A DNA stretch of 57,276 bases from Gemmatimonadota bacterium (lineage in GTDB: Bacteria > JAAXHH01): positions 1-57,276 of the forward strand of contig JAPPBT010000034.1 in assembly GCA_026702745.1 (NCBI GenBank), in the 5' to 3' direction. Under the pieces are notes generated by a model. It ran no database searches. It worked only from the letters and a program-made list of their open reading frames with translations, and had not been told where the DNA came from. Shown here piece by piece: positions 51,786 through 57,276 of the stretch. A program made the position numbers and the translations under genes. Every line of letters starts with the position of its first letter. The stretch's first letter is position 1.

Positions 51786-52645
51786 GCACCATGGACCGCC
51801 CGGAACACCTGGACCACCCGGAACACCCCGACCACCCGGCCCACCTGGAGCGCCCGGACCACCCCGGCCGCGACTTCCTGGATGAGTTTGAAGCCGGTCA
51901 ATTGGCCATCGAGTTCGACGGGGAATCCCCTGAAGCCGTGATCGAATGGGCCCTGGACCGCTGGGGCCGGCGCGCCGGACTGTGTACGAGCTTCCAGGCG
52001 GAGGGGATGGTCCTGCTGGACATGGCCTGGCAGATCGATCCGAACATCCACGTGTTCACGGTGGACACGGGACGGCTGCACCAGGAGACTTACGACTTCA
52101 TCGACCGGGTCCGGGACCATTACGAAATCGACATCCAGGTGTATTTCCCCGACCTGCTCCAGGTGGAGAACATGGTGGGCGCCCACGGCGTGAACCTGTT
52201 CTACAAGTCCGTGGAATCGCGCTTCAAATGCTGCAACGTGCGCAAGGTCGAGCCGATCCGGCGCGCACTCGAGGGCCTGGACGGGTGGTTCACCGGGCTG
52301 CGGCGCGACCAGTGGGCCAGCCGGGCGAACATCCGCAAAATCGAGATCGACCACGACCACGGCGGACTGGCGAAGATCAGCCCCCTGGCGGACTGGACCG
52401 AGGAAGAGGTCTGGGACTACATCGAGCTTTATGACATCCCGAAGCATCCCCTCTACGAACAGGGCTATACCAGCATCGGCTGCATGCCGTGCACGCGGGT
52501 CACGAAGCCCGGCGAAGACTCGCGCGCGGGGCGTTGGTGGTGGGAGAAGAACGCGCCCAAGGAATGCGGCATGCACTGCCCGGTGGAGACCGGCGGCTTC
52601 GAGCACGAGATGGAAGCGCTGGTGGCGGAGGAGGTGGAAAAATGA
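51782..52645 (+). CDS. cysH: Adenylyl/phosphoadenylyl-sulfate reductase
   Basis: 287 residues. VIEWALDRWGRRAGLCTSFQAEG, VDTGRLHQETYDFID, a 4Fe-4S-type CC pair (FKCCNVRKVEPIRRAL) with CMPCTR, and the catalytic ECGMHCP near the C-terminus. The iron-sulfur cysteines suggest APS rather than PAPS as substrate. The first 30 residues are a His/Pro/Asp-rich stretch (RPEHLDHPEHPDHPAHLERP) coded by a degenerate tandem repeat and absent from normal homologues. Overlaps the preceding gene by ATGA. Confidence 0.92.
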   Translation: MSTMDRPEHLDHPEHPDHPAHLERPDHPGRDFLDEFEAGQLAIEFDGESPEAVIEWALDRWGRRAGLCTSFQAEGMVLLDMAWQIDPNIHVFTVDTGRLHQETYDFIDRVRDHYEIDIQVYFPDLLQVENMVGAHGVNLFYKSVESRFKCCNVRKVEPIRRALEGLDGWFTGLRRDQWASRANIRKIEIDHDHGGLAKISPLADWTEEEVWDYIELYDIPKHPLYEQGYTSIGCMPCTRVTKPGEDSRAGRWWWEKNAPKECGMHCPVETGGFEHEMEALVAEEVEK

Positions 52646-52887
52646 GTGGTGCGGCCATCCTCTACCTGCGGTTGTTGCGCAGGATCGTCCGTGAATCCGC
52701 CTGGCGGCTCGGCGGGGCCGAGGAATCCTTCCTGGCCGCGGGGTTTTCCGCAAACGACACCTTGTTGTCACCGCGACCCGTGGAACGGGATAGACGGTGC
52801 ACACCGCCCGCGGTACGCGAAAGACGGCGCACGCAGCCCGTGGTGTGCGGCGGAGCGGTCGAAAGGGACAACCGTGCCGGGTCGTGA
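52642..52887 (+). CDS. Small hypothetical protein after cysH
   Basis: An 81-codon frame beginning with an ATGA overlap on the cysH stop. MSGAAILYLRLLRRIVRESAWRLGG is amphipathic, and the C-terminal half (CTPPAVRERRRTQPVV, VERDNRAGS) is basic and coded by degenerate repeats. The frame is supported only by the overlapping start and continuity. It may be a true small protein or an expansion product. Confidence 0.4.
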   Translation: MSGAAILYLRLLRRIVRESAWRLGGAEESFLAAGFSANDTLLSPRPVERDRRCTPPAVRERRRTQPVVCGGAVERDNRAGS

Positions 52888-53350
52888 CGGCGGCGTCCCG
52901 AGGCTTGACGAACAGGACCGGGAACTGCTGCTGGAAGAGCTGGACGGATTCACCGCGTCCCTGCCGGACGAGGATGCCAGGATCCCCTACCTCGCCCTGC
53001 GGCGGGACATCGAAACGGGACAGGTTTCCCCGGAAAACGTCCCCAGCCTCGAGAACGTTCTCGAACTCACCCTGCAGTCCGGCCGCGTGCGACGACGCCA
53101 GAGCGCCGTGGCCGAGAAGCGGCTCCTACGGCTGTTCAACGGCACCCCCAGGGGAGCGGCCGTCAAGCAGGCCGTCGCGGAGACCAACGAAGCCCTGGCC
53201 GCCCTCAAGGGCCAGGTCATCGACACCGTTTCCTTCGCCCCGGGTACGCCGGGCGCCTACCGGCTCCTCATCGACACGGAAGCGTGCCGGGTCGACCTCG
53301 AGATCACCCGCCGGGGCGTGTCGGTCAAGAACGTCGAGATCGGTATCTGA
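52874..53350 (+). CDS. Hypothetical protein
   Basis: 158 residues from GTG 52874 (GAAAGGGA upstream). Helical N-terminal region (DEQDRELLLEELDGF) and a compact C-terminal beta segment (GAYRLLIDTEACRVDLEITRRGVSVKNVEIGI). No family recognised. Overlaps the preceding 81-codon frame by 14 bases. Confidence 0.65.
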   Translation: MPGRDGGVPRLDEQDRELLLEELDGFTASLPDEDARIPYLALRRDIETGQVSPENVPSLENVLELTLQSGRVRRRQSAVAEKRLLRLFNGTPRGAAVKQAVAETNEALAALKGQVIDTVSFAPGTPGAYRLLIDTEACRVDLEITRRGVSVKNVEIGI

Positions 53351-53438
53351 AAAACGTTGGCGCGACCCGCCCCGGCCGTATATTAGCCTTCAGGCAGGCG
53401 ATCGATCCTCTCCTCCATGCATCATTTCTCCGGAACGG

Positions 53439-54563
53439 ATGCCCATGGGCTACCCGCGCATCGATGGCCGCAGGGTGCAGGTTGAATCGCTGGCGGACCG
53501 GGAAAGCAAGCATCATATCGACGACATTCGCGTCGATCCCGATGGTCAGCTGCCCCCGGCTACATCCCGCCAGACCAGCCAGATCGGGACGATAGCGGAC
53601 CGCATGCGCGCGGCCCGTTCCAGGGGCGCTTCCGTCATGCTGGCCTACGGGGCGCACCTCGTGAAGAACGGGCTCGCCCCCGTGGTCACGCGCATGATGG
53701 AAGACGGCTGGGTCACCCACCTGGCCACCAACGGCGCGGGCGTGATCCACGACTGGGAATACGCGTTCCACGGAAGGTCCGAGGAGGACGTGCGCGGCCA
53801 TGTCGCCCTAGGACGTTTCGGCACGTGGGACGAGACCGGCCGGCATACGGCGCTGGCCGTACTGACCGGCACGGCGGGCGGCATGGGGTACGGGGAGTCG
53901 GTGGGTCGGATGATCGTCGAGGACGGGTACCATATTCCCGATCCGGCCGCACTTCGGCAGGCGCTCGCGGACTGGTCCGCCGATCCCGTGGACGACGAGG
54001 CCATGCCCGCCCGCGCCGACCTCCTGCAGATGATCGTGCGGCATGGTATCGCACCGGGCCGCCACGCCGTCGAACATCCCCACAAGCAACATTCATTGAC
54101 CGGGAACGCCTGTCGTCTGGGCGTGCCGCTCACCGTGCATCCCGGTATCGGGTACGACATCGTATATACACATCCCCTGGCCAGCGGCACAGCGGGCGCC
54201 GCGTACGGGCGGGGCGGGATGATCGATTTCCAGGTCTTCGCCGAGGGCGTCTCGCGCATCGACGGCGGCGCGTTCCTGTCCGTCGGTTCCTCGATCATGG
54301 CGCCCCAGGTCTTCGAAAAATCCGTCTCGATCGCCAACAACCTGCGGCGGCAGGACGGGCTCGGACCCGTGCGGCCCTTCATCGCGGTGAACGACCTCAC
54401 GGAGGAGGACTGGGACTGGAACGCCGGGGAGCCGCCCATGGACGACCCGGCCTACTACAACCGCATGGGCAAGAGTTTCAGCCGCATGGGGGGCGAACTG
54501 ATCTACGTCGCGGCCGACAACCGGCTGTTCATTCCCCATCTGTGCCGGCTGCTGACCTCGTAA
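53439..54563 (+). CDS. Deoxyhypusine-synthase-like protein
   Basis: 374 residues. VMLAYGAHLVKNGLAPVVTRMMEDGWVTHLATNGAGVIHDWEYAFHGRSEEDV (quoted in pieces) matches bacterial deoxyhypusine-synthase-like (COG1899-type) proteins with a Rossmann NAD site. Deoxyhypusine synthase modifies archaeal/eukaryotic IF5A, so in bacteria these likely act on polyamines (homospermidine-type chemistry) or another substrate. ATG at 53439, with a second in-frame ATG two codons on and no strong Shine-Dalgarno. Confidence 0.62.
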   Translation: MPMGYPRIDGRRVQVESLADRESKHHIDDIRVDPDGQLPPATSRQTSQIGTIADRMRAARSRGASVMLAYGAHLVKNGLAPVVTRMMEDGWVTHLATNGAGVIHDWEYAFHGRSEEDVRGHVALGRFGTWDETGRHTALAVLTGTAGGMGYGESVGRMIVEDGYHIPDPAALRQALADWSADPVDDEAMPARADLLQMIVRHGIAPGRHAVEHPHKQHSLTGNACRLGVPLTVHPGIGYDIVYTHPLASGTAGAAYGRGGMIDFQVFAEGVSRIDGGAFLSVGSSIMAPQVFEKSVSIANNLRRQDGLGPVRPFIAVNDLTEEDWDWNAGEPPMDDPAYYNRMGKSFSRMGGELIYVAADNRLFIPHLCRLLTS

Positions 54564-54575
54564 AAGGAGACCGAA

Positions 54576-55928
54576 ATGGAAGCCTGGATATTCGTCCATA
54601 ACCCCCTCGAACGGTACATTACCGACTACAAGCGGATCTTCGACGCGTGGCAGGACGGGGGCGTCACCGGCATCGTGGTGGGCTATCTCCACTTCGAACG
54701 GGAGGACGGCACGAGGATGCCGGTTTTCGAAAGCGATCCCGCCGTGTACCGGTCCTTCGGCGTCGATCCGCCCGTGGAGGGACCGCGCGACCCTGAAAAG
54801 AAACGCCTCTTCGCCGCAATGCTCGATGACGCCAGGGAGCGGGGCTGGCACATCATCACCTTCGGCGCTGGTCTGGGCGGGGGCCAGCGTCCCGTGGAGG
54901 AAGATCCATACGGCGTGATCGGCCACGCCGCGACGGTCCAGGACGCCATGAACGCCCTGCCCCAGGCCCATGGCTTCCTCATCGACGGACCGGGGGAGCA
55001 GCACTACGAACTCGCCTTCCACCACGGGGGTGAACTCTTCGAGATCCGACCCGGCGAGGACACGCGCTTCGCCGCCCTGGGGTACGATATGGACCGTCTG
55101 CAGCGCGGCATCGAACACCTCTGGGACCGGTTTCACCAGCTCACCCCGGCCGAGGTGCGTTACCGCGCGCCGGGCGGCATGCTGGCGGGCATGCAGCTCT
55201 TCGACATCAACGAGGACGCCCTCTACTGGCTCCGCGCCCGCCGGGAGACGGCCCTCGGACACATGGCCGCCATCGCCGAACAAGTCGGCAAGCTCAACCG
55301 GAAGGTGGAGCTCGGCGGCATCCCCCGCACGGCGGCCTTCTCCTCGCTGACCTGCCAGGACTACCACGCCATGGCGTCCTGGTTCGACTTCATCTTCCCC
55401 AAGCACTACTACTGGCACCGGGGCTTCGACGGCATGTACGGGACGGTCTCCCGCTGGGTGCAGCGGCTGCGGAAGTGGAACCCGTCGCTTACCGAGGAAG
55501 ACGCCTTCGACGTGGTGAAGCTGCTCTTCGGCATCGACCTGCCGGGCGTACGCACCCTGATGGACATGGAAATGGGATTTCCCGAGGAGTTCTTCTCCAC
55601 CATCGTGTACGGGGAGACCCGCCGCGCCCTGGAGGCCATCGGAGATACGGACAAGTGCATCTGCTGGGTCTCCACGGGGCGCGCGCCCCACGCGGGCGAC
55701 GCCATGCCGGCCCGGGACCTGGCCGGTATCCTGAACGCCTCCCGGGAAGCCGGACTCAAGCGCTTCCTCTTCCATCCCGACCCCGATATCGGCGCGGCCG
55801 AGTGGCACATCCTCACCAACATGTGCGGCAACCCCTGGCAGGAGTCCAACGAAGCGGTGTACTGGCCGCCCGATACGCCCCGGCTCGATTCCTTCAGTCA
55901 CAGTCGCAAGCCGACGCGGACGGACTAG
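54576..55928 (+). CDS. Conserved-looking protein of unknown function
   Basis: 450 residues. Starts MEAWIFVHNPLERYITDYKR, with GGVTGIVVGYLHFERED and segments FSSLTCQDYHAMASWFDFIFPKHYYWHRGFDG and DMEMGFPEEFFSTIVYG (quoted in pieces) suggesting a TIM-barrel glycosidase-like fold. No catalytic motif I can assign. AAAGGAG precedes the ATG. It follows the deoxyhypusine-synthase-like gene by 12 bases. Confidence 0.7.
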   Translation: MEAWIFVHNPLERYITDYKRIFDAWQDGGVTGIVVGYLHFEREDGTRMPVFESDPAVYRSFGVDPPVEGPRDPEKKRLFAAMLDDARERGWHIITFGAGLGGGQRPVEEDPYGVIGHAATVQDAMNALPQAHGFLIDGPGEQHYELAFHHGGELFEIRPGEDTRFAALGYDMDRLQRGIEHLWDRFHQLTPAEVRYRAPGGMLAGMQLFDINEDALYWLRARRETALGHMAAIAEQVGKLNRKVELGGIPRTAAFSSLTCQDYHAMASWFDFIFPKHYYWHRGFDGMYGTVSRWVQRLRKWNPSLTEEDAFDVVKLLFGIDLPGVRTLMDMEMGFPEEFFSTIVYGETRRALEAIGDTDKCICWVSTGRAPHAGDAMPARDLAGILNASREAGLKRFLFHPDPDIGAAEWHILTNMCGNPWQESNEAVYWPPDTPRLDSFSHSRKPTRTD

Positions 55929-55982
55929 GGAGGCCGGTGCGGCGCAGCGGAAGCAGTTGCGGACCGACCAGGGAGCGAGAAG

Positions 55983-56669
55983 ATGGCGCTGTCCGATTTC
56001 ACGGGACCGGACTACATCGATGCGTGGACGAAGGACCTGGACCGAAGATGGCCCGAGCGGGCGGCAATGGCGGATTGCGTCGTACGGACGCTCGTCGGAT
56101 GGCGGGGTGAGTGGCGCGAACATCACCAGGTGGAATCGCCCGGGAGCGATCATCTCGCAATGATCCGGCTGCTGGAACTTGGTGTTGGCGCAGGTGGACT
56201 AGTCCACACTGTGCTAAGTGCGTTTTTCGATGGGTCGGAGTCGGGAAAGATAAGTTCCGTCGAATACACGGGGATCGAGGTCGAGCCGGCACTGGTCTTA
56301 CACGTAGACGAACTGCTCGAAGAATCTGGCCACCAAGACTCACGCCTGATTCAAGCCGACCTGAGAGGCGACGGCTGGACCTGCGGGCTCAGTCCCTTCG
56401 ACGCCATCTTCACCCTTCAGACCCTACACGATCTCGGCGGCGTCGACGCCCTCGAAGCCGTCTACCGGCCAGCCTACGGACTCCTGGCACCCGGCGGGAT
56501 CCTGGTCAACGCGGATTTCGTGGTTCCTTTCGAGAAAGACGACCCCGAGCGACCCCGGAGATTACCAGTCGAAACGCACCAGGGCCTGCTTTCCAGATTG
56601 GGATTTGTCGATTTCAGGTGTGGACTACGACGAGGAAAGATGGCGTGCATGTCGGCAAGGCGGCTGTAG
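55983..56669 (+). CDS. Class I SAM-dependent methyltransferase
   Basis: 228 residues. SAM site MIRLLELGVGAGGLVHTVL, acidic IEVEPAL, DLRGD and AIFTLQTLHDLGG, followed by LLAPGGILVNADFV. Substrate not predictable. Codon use is less GC-rich than the flanks in the middle part. A 5-adenine-rich Shine-Dalgarno is absent but GGGAGCGAGAAG precedes the ATG. Confidence 0.8.
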   Translation: MALSDFTGPDYIDAWTKDLDRRWPERAAMADCVVRTLVGWRGEWREHHQVESPGSDHLAMIRLLELGVGAGGLVHTVLSAFFDGSESGKISSVEYTGIEVEPALVLHVDELLEESGHQDSRLIQADLRGDGWTCGLSPFDAIFTLQTLHDLGGVDALEAVYRPAYGLLAPGGILVNADFVVPFEKDDPERPRRLPVETHQGLLSRLGFVDFRCGLRRGKMACMSARRL

Positions 56670-56793
56670 CAGGTATTTCCAGCATCCCCGGAATGCTCAG
56701 ACGTCGCAGGCGCATGGCAAGCATCATTGAGGTTGTATTTGGCATCGAAGCCTAAAAGCTGGAAACATGAACAAACTTTTTTTCGTAACCCGC

Positions 56794-56822
56794 TTGACAT
56801 ATCTACAAAACACCTGTATAGT
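56794..56822 (+). promoter_or_regulatory. Consensus sigma-70 promoter
   Basis: TTGACA (56794-56799), 17-base spacer, TATAGT (56817-56822). Predicted transcription start near 56829. Confidence 0.75.
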
Positions 56823-56828
56823 GTAATC

Positions 56829-56958
56829 GTCATGCCCATTTAACGGGCGTAACGACAACGCATCAGGATACCCTCGCGTCCCTCAAGCGGACCCGCACCC
56901 CGCGGACCATCAAGCGTCCCCGTGCTACTTCTGATCCACCCACGGCACGGGGATTTTT
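56829..56958 (+). ncRNA. Candidate terminated small RNA or attenuator leader
   Basis: About 130 bases from the predicted start to the terminator. It contains a GCCC/GGGC hairpin at 56834-56848, two four-base-pair stems with similar TCAAGC-type loops (56878-56892, 56904-56919) and then a terminator. The second small stem shares bases with the terminator 5' arm, so alternative folding is possible. No known family recognised. Confidence 0.35.
56918..56958 (+). terminator. Intrinsic terminator
   Basis: CCCCGTGC (56918-56925) pairs with GCACGGGG (56945-56952), followed by ATTTTT. The eight-base-pair stem is GC-rich with a loop of 19. Confidence 0.6.
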
Positions 56959-57136
56959 CATGCCCTTTTTCTCTTCAGCCTCACATCCGGATCAAACGTC
57001 GCGAGACGTAGGCCCGGCACACCCGGCGGTTCGCGCCGGATCTGTCGTGTCAGCGATCATCCCTTTCATTCATGCGTTAACGTCGCGCCTTCAGCGCAAT
57101 CACACAACCACAGCAACTACTGCAAAGGAGCTCATC

Positions 57137-57276
57137 ATGCCACGTCGCCACCTGTACCGTTTCGCCCTGAGAACGCTCCTCGGCCTCCTCATCCTTTCCA
57201 TGGCAGCACTGAACGTGCACGGCCAGACGACGATCACCGATGCCGCCAAAGGCGCCTATGACTTCGACAGCCTCTC
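57137..57276 (+). CDS. Secreted protein (partial, N-terminus only)
   Basis: From ATG 57137, preceded by AAAGGAG at six bases, a typical signal peptide (RRHLYRFALRTLLGLLILSM, cleavage likely after VHG) and then QTTITDAAKGAYDFDSL at the window edge. The mature domain is cut off. It lies about 180 bases downstream of the promoter/terminator unit, so its expression may be attenuated there. Confidence 0.75.
   Translation, partial: MPRRHLYRFALRTLLGLLILSMAALNVHGQTTITDAAKGAYDFDSL

Larger units (their letters stand above)
56670..57136. other. Intergenic region with promoter, hairpins and terminator
   Basis: 467 bases. It contains the promoter at 56794-56822, a terminator-like hairpin at 56918-56958 and the candidate RNA between them. 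A frame from ATG 56960 is in phase with the gene at 57137 but lacks a ribosome site. Confidence 0.7.

Noticed and set aside
1-57276. tRNA, rRNA or insertion sequences
   Set aside because: I looked for cloverleaf-type sequences in the gaps, for rRNA-like segments and for transposase motifs, and saw none. A dedicated search was not possible.

Overview
The window is a GC-rich chromosomal segment (about 70-75% G+C in typical coding lines by eye) from a Gram-negative-type bacterium. It holds 57 supportable protein genes, the first and last cut by the window edges, and no rRNA or tRNA gene that I could recognise. A PorV/PorQ-like outer-membrane protein, several lipoproteins, siroheme-dependent sulfur assimilation and many isomerase, amidohydrolase, PIG-L, phytanoyl-dioxygenase and enolase-superfamily genes suggest an uncultured FCB-type lineage (Latescibacterota or Poribacteria style). 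That placement is inference from gene content only.

Layout. 1-5007 (minus): tetrapyrrole operon hemX/ccsA-like, precorrin-2 dehydrogenase, hemA, hemC, cobA-hemD fusion. 5107-6024: class IV aminotransferase. 6025-9167: lower-GC insert with a Big_2 plus plant-type LRR lipoprotein and a TylF-like methyltransferase. 9174-14093: era, APH-like kinase, M48 lipoprotein protease, amidohydrolase, membrane-anchored unknown. 14190-16742: overlapping three-gene operon of nucleoside-phosphorylase-like protein, spore-photoproduct-lyase-like radical SAM enzyme and SDR. 16841-20380: MOSC protein, ceramidase-like protein, Gfo/Idh/MocA oxidoreductase. 20576-21931: low-GC secreted beta-propeller-like protein. 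22380-33047: PorV-like protein, then a long minus block (glutaminyl cyclase, GNAT, ankyrin, alcohol dehydrogenase, GH32-like, NudC, Tat-exported HisC-like enzyme, class III aminotransferase, CcmI-domain lipoprotein). 33485-36609: cold-shock/VOC fusion, polyphosphate glucokinase, AlkZ-related protein, DNA methyltransferase. 36639-47964: sugar and amidohydrolase catabolic genes, an MFS carrier, a VapBC-type toxin-antitoxin pair and a small retropepsin-like protein. 48166-57276: amino-acid permease, a 53-residue coiled-coil/membrane protein, siroheme sulfite reductase plus APS/PAPS reductase operon, a deoxyhypusine-synthase-like protein, unknowns, a methyltransferase, a strong promoter with a candidate terminated small RNA, and the start of a secreted protein.

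Functional links. The siroheme branch at the left (uroporphyrinogen methyltransferase, precorrin-2 dehydrogenase) would supply the cofactor of the sulfite/nitrite reductase at 50130, which sits beside cysH. The central catabolic genes look like a loosely clustered toolkit for unusual sugars and acylated compounds.

Most striking structural observation: many gene junctions carry short tandem duplications that include the neighbouring start or stop codons (for example 36595-36678, 42817-42891, 44676-44743, 34822-34905, 2111-2162). They look like a genome-wide mode of junction growth, and in one place they create a string of 14-codon leader peptides.
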